Under the pieces are notes generated by a model. The model was not told where the DNA came from. It saw only the letters and a list, made by a program, of their open reading frames with translations, and searched no databases. A DNA stretch of 9,172 nucleotides from DATLZM01 sp035559315 (GTDB taxonomy: Bacteria > Actinomycetota > UBA4738 > HRBIN12): assembly GCA_035559315.1 (NCBI GenBank), contig DATMBJ010000034.1:1-9172 (forward strand). The letters run 5' to 3'. This document shows, piece after piece, positions 1 through 5,319 of the stretch. A program made the translations under genes and the position numbers. Position 1 is the stretch's first letter. Each line of letters begins with the position of its first letter.

Positions 1-2
1 CG

Positions 3-959
3 CTCCGAGGGGTCTGGAGCGATGAGGCGAGGGACTTCACGCCGTGGCTGCGGGAGAACGTCGCCCTGCTGGCCGAGGCGCTGGGCGTCGAGCTCGAGAC
101 CGAGGGCCGCGAGGTGGCCGTCGGCCCGTTCTCGGCCGACCTGGTCGCCGTGGAGCCGGGCTCGGGGGCGAGGGTGGTGATCGAGAACCAGCTCGGCCAG
201 ACGGACCACGACCACCTGGGCAAGCTCCTGACCTACGCGGGAGGTCTGGAGGGGCGGTTCGCCGTGTGGATCGCGGGCCGGTTCCGGGAGGAGCACCGCC
301 AGGCGCTGGAGTGGCTGAACGAGGCCACCGGGCCCGAGACGGGGTTCTTCGGCGTCGAGATCGAGTTGCTCAGGATCGACGGGTCCCCCCCGGCCCCCAA
401 CTTCAAGGTGGTCGTCGCACCCAACGAGCCGGTCAAGGCGGCACGGGCCACGGCCGGGATCGTTTCGGAGCGGGGGCTGAGCTACCAGGCCTTCTGGAGA
501 TCGCTCCTCCTCGAGCTGAAGGAGCGCGACCCGGGTGCCACGGCTGCGAGCCCCGAGCGGGTGGGGTCGCGCGGCTGGTTCGGGATCCCCGTGGGGAGGG
601 TCGGCTTCCGCGTGAACACCGCCTTCGTGGCGGGCGGCAGGATGAGGGTCGAGCTCTACATCGACACCGGGGACCACGAGGCGAACAAGCGAGCCTTCGA
701 TCTGCTCCTCGAGCGCCGTGGCGAGATCGAGGGCCGCTTCGGGGAAACGCTGCACTGGGACCGGCTCGACCACCGGCGTGCCTCCCGCGTCTACGCGGAG
801 CGCCCCGGCAGCATCGATGCTCCGGAGGAGGAGCTGGAGGAGCTGCGGAGCTGGGCCGTGCACCGGATGCTCCGGCTGCGGGACGCGGTGGCGCCGGTCA
901 TCCGGACGCTCTCGCTGCAGGAGGGCGTCCCGGAGCCCGGGGGATACGAGGGCGCATGA
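3..959 (+). CDS. DUF4268-family protein with PD-(D/E)XK nuclease-like N-terminal domain (5' partial)
   Basis: The frame is open from the left edge to a TGA at 957-959, so the start lies outside the window. No in-frame ATG or GTG precedes the conserved region, and probably only about ten residues are missing. The 318 visible residues begin with the family-typical block LRGVWSDEARDFTPWL. An Asp (visible residue 46, SADLV) and an Glu-X-Gln (residues 61-63, VIENQLGQTDHDHLG) follow, matching the D...ExQ variant of the PD-(D/E)XK nuclease core. The second half, starting near FWRSLLLELKER, matches DUF4268, including the WFGIPVGR and Tyr-Ile-Asp-Thr-rich strands. Members are often annotated as hypothetical and sometimes occur near restriction or defence genes. 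Nuclease activity is inferred from the motif only. No partner gene is visible: an insertion sequence lies 209 bp downstream. Confidence is high for the family and low for a specific role. Confidence 0.85.
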   Translation, partial: LRGVWSDEARDFTPWLRENVALLAEALGVELETEGREVAVGPFSADLVAVEPGSGARVVIENQLGQTDHDHLGKLLTYAGGLEGRFAVWIAGRFREEHRQALEWLNEATGPETGFFGVEIELLRIDGSPPAPNFKVVVAPNEPVKAARATAGIVSERGLSYQAFWRSLLLELKERDPGATAASPERVGSRGWFGIPVGRVGFRVNTAFVAGGRMRVELYIDTGDHEANKRAFDLLLERRGEIEGRFGETLHWDRLDHRRASRVYAERPGSIDAPEEELEELRSWAVHRMLRLRDAVAPVIRTLSLQEGVPEPGGYEGA

Positions 960-1168
960 CCGGCTCGTCGAGGGGCTCGATGGGGATGGTCTGCGGCACG
1001 GGCCCACCAACGGCTCGAGGCCGGAGCCGACGATGAGGTCCCTGGCTTGGGCGAGGAGCTCGCTGGTCAGCCGGAGGCGGGCGAACCTGAACGTCGCCAG
1101 GAGGAGCGACGAGAGCCGCTCGCCGACGCGCGCCGGGGAGTGTCTGAGTTCACCAGATAGTGGACACC
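960..1168. other. Non-coding gap left of the IS, with a possible eroded minus-strand reading frame
   Basis: No convincing intact gene is visible. On the minus strand, the stretch from about 1136 down to 980 translates to a protein-like string (for example RVGERLSSLLLATFRFARL) with good third-position GC, but it has no clear start and runs on into the antisense of the upstream gene. It could be the tail of a gene removed by the IS or by an earlier event, or simply an open shadow of GC-rich DNA. The last 28 bp (1141-1168, starting TGTCTGAGTTCACC and ending GTGGACACC) resemble an IS end; see the repeat entries and findings. Confidence 0.35.
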
Positions 1169-1186
1169 TGTGTCGGAGCATCGTGG
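1169..1186 (+). repeat. IS left terminal inverted repeat
   Basis: TGTGTCGGAGCATCGTGG pairs with the right terminus at 2391-2408 with a single mismatch (A/G at the ninth base). A 13-bp direct repeat, GTGGACACCTGTG, occurs at 1160-1172 and 1183-1195 and straddles this end with a 23-bp period. The copies probably mark repeated transposase-binding sites. Confidence 0.8.
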
Positions 1187-1211
1187 ACACCTGTGAAGGG
1201 GGTCCACGATG
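1179..1211 (+). promoter_or_regulatory. Hairpin covering the transposase start codon
   Basis: CATCGTGGAC (1179-1188) and GTCCACGATG (1202-1211) form a perfect 10-bp stem with a 13-nt loop. The right arm ends with the ATG start codon at 1209-1211, and the only Shine-Dalgarno-like purine run (AAGGGGG) lies in the loop and at the base of that arm. The left arm is part of the terminal repeat. RNA entering from outside the IS would include both arms and could hide the start. A transcript starting inside the left arm would not. Similar fold-back control is known for IS10 and IS50. The role here is inferred. Confidence 0.6.
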
Positions 1212-2357
1212 GATCTGGCACGGTACGTGGTGGACGCCGTGGCGCTCGAGGGGCGGAGCTACCGGGAGGTGGCCCGCGCCCACGGCGTGTCCAAGAGCTG
1301 GGTCGGCAAGCTCGTCGCCCGGTACCGGGCGGGCGGCTACGGGGCCATCGCGCCGCGTTCGCGGGCGCCCAAGCGGATCCCCCACCGCACCCCCGATGAG
1401 CTCGAGGACGAGATCGTGGCCCTGCGCAAGGAGCTCCTGGAGCTCGGGGTCGATGCGGGCGCGGAGACGATCCACCACCACCTGAGCGCCCGCCACGCCC
1501 GCGTCCCCTCGGTGTCCACGATCTGGCGGGTGCTCCGCCGGCGAGGCTTCATCACCCCCCAGCCGCACAAGCGGCCCCGCAGCTCGTGGATCCGCTTCGA
1601 GGCGCGGCTGCCGAACGAGTGCTGGCAGTCCGACGTCACGCACTGGCGCCTGGCCGGCGGGACCGAGGTGGAGATCGTGAACCTCCTCGACGACCACTCC
1701 CGGTTGGCGATCGCCTCCCGGGTGCTCGCGGTGGCGACGGCGCCGAAGGTCCTGGAGGTCTTCCGCGAAGCGGGCGCGACCTGGGGGTTCCCCGCCGCCC
1801 TGCTCACCGACGACGGCTGCGTCTACACGACCTGGCACCGGGGAGGTCCCAACGTGATGCAGGTCGAGCTGCTCGCCCTGGGGATCGACTACCGCCACTC
1901 CCGCCCGTACCACCCGCAGACCTGCGGCAAGGTCGAGCGGTTCCACCAGACGCTCAAGCGGTGGCTGGCCCGCCAGCCGAGGGCCCGCACGATCGGGGAG
2001 TTGCAGGCCCAGGTGGACCGGTTCGTCGCCTACTACAACGACGTCCGCCCGCACCGGGCGGTGGGCCGCAGGCCCCCCAGGGCCGCCTTCGACGCTCGGG
2101 ACAAGGCGCGGCCCTCGGGTCCGAAGATCCGGGTCCGTGCCGGCGTGCGGGTCCGCCGCGATCGGATCGACAAGGGCGGGAAGGTCACGCTGCGCCACGG
2201 CGGACGCCTGCGCCACATCGGCGTGGGCCACGCCCACAAGGGCAAGCGGGTGATCCTGCTGGTCGACGGCCTCGACGTCAGGGTGCTGTCCGAGGGCGGC
2301 GAGCTGCTCCGGCACCTCACGCTCGATCCCACCCGGGACTACCAGCCCCGGGGGTGA
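1209..2357 (+). CDS. IS481-family DDE transposase
   Basis: A complete 382-residue transposase that cuts and joins the ends of the surrounding IS. An N-terminal helix-turn-helix region (about residues 1-60, with GRSYREVARAHGVSKSWVGK) and a second winged-helix segment (about 60-115, ending STIWRVLRRRGF) would bind the ends. The RNase H-fold rve core spans about 130-295. The probable catalytic triad is Asp142 (WQSDVTHW), Asp201 (LLTDDG) and Glu243 (CGKVERFHQTLKRWL), followed by the typical YYNDVRPHRAV block at about 275-285. The C-terminal 80 residues are basic. There is no frameshift or premature stop, and the length is normal for IS481 proteins, which use one frame rather than the two-frame arrangement of IS3. 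The ATG at 1209 is the first good start inside the IS, and the stop is 51 bp from the right end. Confidence 0.93.
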   Translation: MDLARYVVDAVALEGRSYREVARAHGVSKSWVGKLVARYRAGGYGAIAPRSRAPKRIPHRTPDELEDEIVALRKELLELGVDAGAETIHHHLSARHARVPSVSTIWRVLRRRGFITPQPHKRPRSSWIRFEARLPNECWQSDVTHWRLAGGTEVEIVNLLDDHSRLAIASRVLAVATAPKVLEVFREAGATWGFPAALLTDDGCVYTTWHRGGPNVMQVELLALGIDYRHSRPYHPQTCGKVERFHQTLKRWLARQPRARTIGELQAQVDRFVAYYNDVRPHRAVGRRPPRAAFDARDKARPSGPKIRVRAGVRVRRDRIDKGGKVTLRHGGRLRHIGVGHAHKGKRVILLVDGLDVRVLSEGGELLRHLTLDPTRDYQPRG

Positions 2358-2365
2358 CCGAGGGT

Positions 2366-2410
2366 GGCTACGATGTCCCGAGACATCCGGCCACGATGCC
2401 CCGACACATC
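2366..2410. repeat. Tandem 23-bp-period palindromic repeats at the IS right end
   Basis: Two 22-bp direct copies, at 2366-2387 and 2389-2410, differ at only three positions. Each contains a near-palindrome: GATGTC-CCGA-GACATC (2372-2387, perfect) and GATGCC-CCGA-CACATC (2395-2410, one mismatched pair). The outer copy contains the terminal inverted repeat (2391-2408). The same 23-bp spacing occurs at the left end, so these look like paired transposase-binding sites. The inner hairpin lies just after the transposase stop and could also slow transcription out of the element. Confidence 0.7.
2391..2408 (-). repeat. IS right terminal inverted repeat
   Basis: CCACGATGCCCCGACACA is the complement of the left terminus with one mismatch. 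It ends in ACA, as expected for an IS481-type 3' end. Only 8 bp (TCACACGG) separate it from the tRNA-Leu 3' end. Confidence 0.8.
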
Positions 2411-2416
2411 ACACGG

Positions 2417-2501
2417 TGCGAGAGGGGGGATTCGAACCCCCACGGCCTTCCGGCCACCGGATCCTAAGTCCGGCGCGTCTCCCGGGTTCCGCCACTCTCG
2501 C
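2417..2501 (-). tRNA. tRNA-Leu (anticodon UAG)
   Basis: On the minus strand a full class II cloverleaf can be drawn. The 7-bp acceptor stem is GCGAGAG (2501-2495) with CTCTCGC (2424-2418). The anticodon stem is CCGGA/TCCGG around the loop CTTAGGA, giving anticodon TAG, which reads CUA and probably other CUN codons. A GGCC/GGCC long variable arm is typical of tRNA-Leu. The T arm is GGGGG-TTCGAAT-CCCCC. The discriminator base is A, as leucyl-tRNA synthetase requires. The genomic sequence after it is CCG, so CCA must be added by the nucleotidyltransferase. An IS end lies 8 bp beyond the 3' end, so the native downstream processing or terminator region has been replaced. Confidence 0.95.
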
Positions 2502-2508
2502 CGGGCCG

Positions 2509-2537
2509 ATGGTAGACGGCGGGCGCCGCCGGGTCAC
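2509..2537 (-). promoter_or_regulatory. Promoter of tRNA-Leu
   Basis: Read on the minus strand: a -35-like GTGACC at 2537-2532, a 17-bp spacer, a -10 box TACCAT at 2514-2509, then 7 nt to the tRNA 5' end at 2501. This is standard sigma-70-type spacing, with transcription starting at or next to the mature 5' end. Confidence 0.6.
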
Positions 2538-2578
2538 GGCCCGGGCGGACCTCCCACCGACCCGCTCCCCGTGGCAGG

Positions 2579-3346
2579 ATGGCGGCGGTGATCCGTCGGG
2601 CGGCCCTCGCGGTCGTGCTCGCCGTCGCGGCCTGCGCCGGACCGCCGGCGCCGCCCGGGGAGGCGCCGGCCGGGGGAGCGCCGCCCATCGCCGGTCCGCT
2701 CGCGGGGCCCGAGGACCCGTTCCGGCCCCTCCGGGCGCCGGCCCCCGCGCCGGGGCCGCTCGGGGCCCGGCCGCTCGGGCGTTACCTCGGCGTCTACGCG
2801 CGTCCGGGCGCGCTCGCGCCGGGCTTCGTGCTCGATGCGCGGAACCCCACGGGCCAGCTGGCCCCGATGCTCGTCCGGGGCGTCCGTCCCGGCGGGTGGC
2901 TGGAGGTCCTGCTCCCGCTGCGGCCGAACGGGACCACCGGGTGGGTGCGGGCGGAGGAGGTCCGCCTGGTCGAGCCGCGCTTCCGCATCGAGGTCGACCT
3001 GTCCCGCCGCGCGCTGGTCCTCGAGCGGGACGGCCGGGTGCTCCGCCGGCTCCGGGTGGGGATCGGGCGGCCGGCCACGCCCACGCCGACCGGCCGCTTC
3101 TACGTCTGGGTGAAGGTCCCCCAGCGGAACCCCAGGGGACCCTACGGCTCGCTCGCCCTCGGCCTCTCCGGGTTCTCCGAGGTGCTCGAGCGGTGGCCGG
3201 GGGAGGGGAGGCTCGCGATCCACGGCACCACGGACCCCGCCGACCGAGGTGCCCGGGTGTCGGCCGGGTGCATCCGCGTCTTCAACCCAGACCTCCGCGC
3301 CCTCCGGCGCGTCCCCCTCGGGACCCCGGTCCTGATCCACCGCTGA
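2579..3346 (+). CDS. Lipoprotein L,D-transpeptidase (YkuD domain)
   Basis: A 255-residue cell-wall enzyme that would form 3-3 cross-links in peptidoglycan, or attach proteins to it, outside the membrane. The N-terminus (IRRAALAVVLAVAACA) is a lipoprotein signal peptide with the probable lipid-carrying Cys19. A Pro/Ala/Gly-rich linker follows to about residue 65. A small beta domain resembling SH3 spans about 68-131 (VYARPG...GGWLEVLLP...TGWVRAEEVRLV). The YkuD catalytic domain spans about 135-255, with TPTPTGRFYV, the conserved His215 (IHGTT) and the nucleophile Cys231 in the SAGCIRV motif. A GTG at 2588 is an alternative start: CAGGAT at 2575-2580 lies 7 nt upstream of it, the spacing expected for a leaderless mRNA, and it gives a cleaner signal peptide. 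The gene appears monocistronic, with a strong hairpin 75 bp downstream. Confidence 0.92.
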   Translation: MAAVIRRAALAVVLAVAACAGPPAPPGEAPAGGAPPIAGPLAGPEDPFRPLRAPAPAPGPLGARPLGRYLGVYARPGALAPGFVLDARNPTGQLAPMLVRGVRPGGWLEVLLPLRPNGTTGWVRAEEVRLVEPRFRIEVDLSRRALVLERDGRVLRRLRVGIGRPATPTPTGRFYVWVKVPQRNPRGPYGSLALGLSGFSEVLERWPGEGRLAIHGTTDPADRGARVSAGCIRVFNPDLRALRRVPLGTPVLIHR

Positions 3347-3421
3347 CGGGCCAGGCCCGTTCCGCCGCGACGGGGGCGCGTCTCCCCCGCCGGGGGGCCG
3401 TCCGTCGACCTCTCGCCTCCC

Positions 3422-3458
3422 CCGTCCGCGGCCGTGGGCCCATCCGGGCCGCGGACGG
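3422..3458 (+). terminator. Strong hairpin downstream of the L,D-transpeptidase
   Basis: CCGTCCGCGGCC (3422-3433) and GGCCGCGGACGG (3447-3458) form a perfect 12-bp GC stem with a 13-nt loop. No T-run follows on either strand, so it is not a classical intrinsic terminator. U-less hairpin terminators have been proposed in high-GC actinobacteria, and this is the best candidate end for the upstream transcript. It could also stabilise the 3' end. Confidence 0.5.
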
Positions 3459-3518
3459 CGGCGGGAGGGGCCGGTCCGAGGATGGGCCGCGGGGGCCATG
3501 GAGCGCGCCCGTCCCGGG

Positions 3519-3564
3519 CCGATACCGCTATCGGGGAACCGGCCGTCGGCCGGACGGCCGACGG
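3519..3564. repeat. Two further inverted repeats upstream of the small orphan gene
   Basis: The first is CCGATA-CCGC-TATCGG (3519-3534, 6-bp arms). The second is a 22-bp palindrome at 3543-3564 with arms CCGTCGGCCG and CGGCCGACGG around a 2-nt centre. Both lie 50-100 bp before the orphan gene at 3615. They could be operators, leader hairpins or part of the terminator region; the sequence does not decide between these. Confidence 0.45.
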
Positions 3565-3614
3565 GTCGAGGGCCCGAGGAGCGACGATCGATGGTCCGGG
3601 AGGGGGCAACGACG

Positions 3615-3839
3615 ATGGACGAGGTCACGGAGGCCGGCGAGGGGGGAGGGAGCTGGGCCGTGTTCCGGTGGCAAGGGATGTACTTCCGCACCCGGGATCC
3701 GGCCCGTCCCGACGCGCCCGTCGAGGTCCGGGACGAGGGGAGCTGGAGGGAGACGGACCTGCTCGTGGTGGGCCTCCTGGGGATCGGCGCCGAGCGCCTG
3801 GACGAGGGGGAGGTCCGCCGGCTCGGGCTCGACGCGTAG
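3615..3839 (+). CDS. Small orphan protein, 74 residues
   Basis: I do not recognise a family. The ATG at 3615 is preferred because an AGGGGG purine run (3601-3606) lies 8 nt upstream. In-frame ATGs at 3591 and 3498 would add low-complexity residues. Third codon positions are strongly G/C, as in neighbouring genes. The protein is acidic and soluble-looking, with a short Gly-rich start, then SWAVFRWQGMYFRTRDP with several aromatic residues, a short hydrophobic stretch (LLVVGLLGIG) too weak for a convincing membrane helix, and a charged tail. It ends only 31 bp before the -10 box of the demethylase gene but is probably a separate transcript. Real gene likely; function unknown. Confidence 0.55.
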   Translation: MDEVTEAGEGGGSWAVFRWQGMYFRTRDPARPDAPVEVRDEGSWRETDLLVVGLLGIGAERLDEGEVRRLGLDA

Positions 3840-3846
3840 GCCCGAG

Positions 3847-3876
3847 TTGCGCCGGGCCGGCGGGCCGCCGTAGCAT
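3847..3876 (+). promoter_or_regulatory. Promoter of the aminomethyltransferase-like gene
   Basis: A -35-like TTGCGC (3847-3852), an 18-bp spacer and a -10 box TAGCAT (3871-3876). Transcription would start near 3883, just before the palindromic operator. The -35 lies just after the stop codon of the small gene (TAG ending at 3839). Confidence 0.55.
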
Positions 3877-3889
3877 CCGCCGTGCCTGC

Positions 3890-3905
3890 TTGAACGACGG
3901 TTCAA
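3890..3905. promoter_or_regulatory. Palindromic operator, copy 1 (TGAAC-N4-GTTCA)
   Basis: TTGAAC-GACG-GTTCAA is a perfect 6-bp inverted repeat with a 4-bp centre, starting 13 nt after the -10 box and thus around +7 to +22. A second near-identical copy lies at 5374-5389, in the same position relative to another -10 box. A TetR-like or other dimeric repressor could bind here. The GAAC-N4-GTTC core also resembles Gram-positive LexA boxes, though those normally have CGAAC/GTTCG. Confidence 0.6.
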
Positions 3906-3922
3906 GAGCGGAGGTGGTCGGC

Positions 3923-5071
3923 GTGGGCGAGGCGGGGACCTTCCTCTACTTCCGGCCGTGGTACCGGAGGTCGCCGTACTTCGAGGAGACCCAGAAGGCC
4001 GGGTGCAGGTCGTACGAGCTCTACAACCACATGTACCTCCCCGGCTACTACACGAGCTTCGAGGACGAGTACTGGCACCTCGTGGAGCACGTGTGCCTAT
4101 GGGACGTGGCCGTCGAGCGCTGCCTGGAGATCACCGGTCCCGACGCCCACCGGTTCACGAACCTCCTCACCTGCCGCGACCTCGACCGGTGCGCGGTCGG
4201 GCAGGCCAAGTACGCGCCGATCATCGCCCCCGACGGCGGGATCCTGAACGATCCGGTGCTGCTCCGCCTGGGGGAGAACCACTACTGGCTGGCGCTCGCG
4301 GACAGCGACGCGCTCCTGTACGCCAAGGGGGTCCAGGCGTTCGCGGGGCTCGACGTCGAGGTCACCGAGGCCGACGCCTGGCCGGTGCAGGTGCAGGGCC
4401 CGAAGTCCCGGGACGTGATGCGGGCCCTGTTCGGGGAGCGGATCGACGGGATCCGGTACTACTGGACGCTCCAGACCGACCTGGACGGGATCCCGGTCGT
4501 CATCTCCCGGACCGGGTGGACCGGGGAGCTCGGCTACGAGATCTACCTCCGGGACTTCGACCGGGGCCCGGAGCTCTGGCGGCGGATCCTCGAGGCGGGC
4601 GCGCCGTTCGACATCCGACCCACCGGGCCCTCCGACATCCGGCGGATGGAGGCGGGGATCTTCAACTGGGGCCCCGACATGAACTGGCGGAACAACCCGT
4701 TCGAGGTGACGGGGATGGAGCGCCTCGTCGAGGAGCAGGAGGGGGACTACATCGGGAAGGCGGCGCTCGAGCGGATCCGGCGCGAGGGCGTTTCCCGCAA
4801 GCTGGTGGGCATCGAGATCGGCGAGGAGCGGATGCCCGAGGAGATGACGGAGTTCTGGGACGTCACCGCGGGCGGGGAGAGGGTCGGGCACGTGACGAAC
4901 GCCGTGTGGTCGCCGCGCCTGGGGAAGAACATCGGCTACGCCTGGGTGCCGGTCGGCCTCGCCGCCCACGGCACCGAGCTCGAGGTCCACTGGCCCTTCG
5001 ACGGCCCCGCCCGGGCGGTCGTGGTGCCGCTCCCGTTCTACGACCCGGGGAAGGAGATCCCGAAGGGGTGA
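3923..5071 (+). CDS. GcvT-fold aminomethyltransferase, DmdA-like demethylase
   Basis: A 382-residue cytosolic enzyme of the T-protein family, which moves a methyl or methylene group from a small amine or sulfonium substrate to tetrahydrofolate. The start is set by GGAGGT at 3910-3915, 7 nt before the GTG at 3923. Upstream frame extension is non-coding. The sequence fits dimethylsulfoniopropionate demethylase (DmdA) better than the glycine-cleavage T protein: YNHMYLP (34-40), EYWHLVEHVCLWDVAVER (49-66), LLTCRDL (81-87), a Gly-Gly-Ile-Leu-Asn-Asp-Pro-Val block (105-112) where GcvT has an Asp-Asp pair, ADSD (126-129), TGWTGELGYEIYL (197-209), and RRMEAGIFNWGPDM followed by NNPFE (240-261). SAR11 DmdA is 369 residues. 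The substrate cannot be named: this branch also holds dimethylglycine, sarcosine and other N-methyl demethylases, and the neighbours suggest an N-methyl compound. Its promoter carries an operator shared with the aminotransferase. Confidence 0.85.
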   Translation: MGEAGTFLYFRPWYRRSPYFEETQKAGCRSYELYNHMYLPGYYTSFEDEYWHLVEHVCLWDVAVERCLEITGPDAHRFTNLLTCRDLDRCAVGQAKYAPIIAPDGGILNDPVLLRLGENHYWLALADSDALLYAKGVQAFAGLDVEVTEADAWPVQVQGPKSRDVMRALFGERIDGIRYYWTLQTDLDGIPVVISRTGWTGELGYEIYLRDFDRGPELWRRILEAGAPFDIRPTGPSDIRRMEAGIFNWGPDMNWRNNPFEVTGMERLVEEQEGDYIGKAALERIRREGVSRKLVGIEIGEERMPEEMTEFWDVTAGGERVGHVTNAVWSPRLGKNIGYAWVPVGLAAHGTELEVHWPFDGPARAVVVPLPFYDPGKEIPKG

Positions 5072-5072
5072 C

Positions 5073-5087
5073 GCCGGCCGGGCCGGC
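5073..5087. terminator. Short hairpin between convergent genes
   Basis: GCCGGC-CGG-GCCGGC lies between the demethylase stop (5071) and the tRNA-Lys 3' end (5096). It is symmetrical and could help end transcription in both directions, but it is short and lacks a T-run. Confidence 0.3.
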
Positions 5088-5095
5088 CCCCGTCG

Positions 5096-5169
5096 TGGGC
5101 CCCCTGGGACTCGAACCCAGAACCAACGGATTAAGAGTCCGCTGCTCTGTCCAATTGAGCTAGAGGCCC
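5096..5169 (-). tRNA. tRNA-Lys (anticodon CUU)
   Basis: A 74-nt minus-strand cloverleaf. The acceptor is GGGCCTC (5169-5163) with GGGGCCC (5103-5097, including one G-U pair). The D arm is GCTC...GAGC. The anticodon stem GCGGA/TCCGT surrounds the loop CTCTTAA, giving anticodon CTT, which reads AAG. The T arm is CTGGG-TTCGAGT-CCCAG, and the discriminator is A at 5096. CCA is not encoded. It is convergent with the demethylase gene, with a 24-bp gap. Confidence 0.95.
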
Positions 5170-5175
5170 GCCCAG

Positions 5176-5203
5176 ATGATACCGGCAGGTCGCCCCGTCC
5201 GAA
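5176..5203 (-). promoter_or_regulatory. Promoter of tRNA-Lys
   Basis: On the minus strand: -35-like TTCGGA (5203-5198), a 16-bp spacer, and -10 TATCAT (5181-5176), 6 nt before the tRNA 5' end. It lies in the 48-bp gap between the two tRNAs, so tRNA-Lys probably has its own promoter even if tRNA-His read-through also occurs. Confidence 0.5.
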
Positions 5204-5220
5204 GGCGCCCGCCGTCGTGG

Positions 5221-5296
5221 GGTGACCGAGGGGACTCGAACCCCCAACCCCCAGGACCACAACCTGGTGCTCTAACCGAGTTGAGCTACGGCCACC
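5221..5296 (-). tRNA. tRNA-His (anticodon GUG)
   Basis: The minus-strand cloverleaf has acceptor GTGGCCG (5295-5289) with CGGTCAC (5228-5222). The anticodon stem CCAGG/CCTGG surrounds the loop TTGTGGT, giving anticodon GTG, and the T arm contains TTCGAGT. The extra G at 5296 fits the G-1 that identifies tRNA-His, and it faces C73 at 5221, the bacterial histidine discriminator. Unlike the other two tRNAs here, a CCA follows directly (5220-5218), so the 3' end may be genomically encoded. Divergent from the aminotransferase gene. Confidence 0.95.
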
Positions 5297-5311
5297 ACGA
5301 CCCGCGAGCCG

Positions 5312-5317
5312 ATTCTA
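5312..5317 (-). promoter_or_regulatory. -10 box of tRNA-His
   Basis: TAGAAT on the minus strand, 15 nt before the tRNA 5' end, leaving a leader of about 8 nt for RNase P to remove. No good -35 is visible because the upstream DNA is almost pure G/C. Confidence 0.45.
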
Positions 5318-5319
5318 GC

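Larger units (their letters stand above)
1169..2408 (+). mobile_element. IS481-family insertion sequence, about 1240 bp
   Basis: The element is bounded by an 18-bp terminal inverted repeat with 17 of 18 matches: TGTGTCGGAGCATCGTGG at 1169-1186 and its complement CCACGATGCCCCGACACA at 2391-2408. The ends therefore read 5'-TGT...ACA-3', as is usual in this family. It holds one intact transposase filling almost the whole element. Both ends contain extra subterminal repeats with a 23-bp period. No target-site duplication is evident: the left flank ends in ACACC and the right flank begins with TCACA. The left flank also continues the repeat pattern outward, so the true left end could be a few tens of bases further out. 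The right end is 8 bp from a tRNA-Leu gene. The intact reading frame suggests a recent insertion or a still-active element. Confidence 0.8.

Noticed and set aside
44..1036. A 330-codon plus-strand frame over the DUF4268 gene
   Set aside because: Arg/Gly/Pro-rich translation in the wrong frame; the overlapping frame has clear family conservation.
980..1136. Possible decayed minus-strand gene left of the IS
   Set aside because: The amino-acid string looks protein-like, but there is no start, no family match I can name, and the frame merges with an antisense shadow, so it is not listed as a pseudogene.
1160..1205. CRISPR-like repeats near the IS
   Set aside because: Only two 13-bp copies with a 10-bp gap; they are explained by IS end repeats.
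2534..3691. A 385-codon minus-strand frame opposite the L,D-transpeptidase
   Set aside because: Pro/Arg/Gly-rich shadow; the plus strand carries a signal peptide and the YkuD catalytic motif.
3434..3922. N-terminal extension of the demethylase back to 3434
   Set aside because: It would cross the promoter, the operator and the small gene; the added residues are low complexity, and a strong ribosome site precedes the GTG at 3923.
2417..5296. A tRNA-borne integrated element (attachment sites at tRNA genes)
   Set aside because: No integrase gene and no repeated tRNA 3' fragment were seen in the window; the only mobile element is the IS481-type IS.
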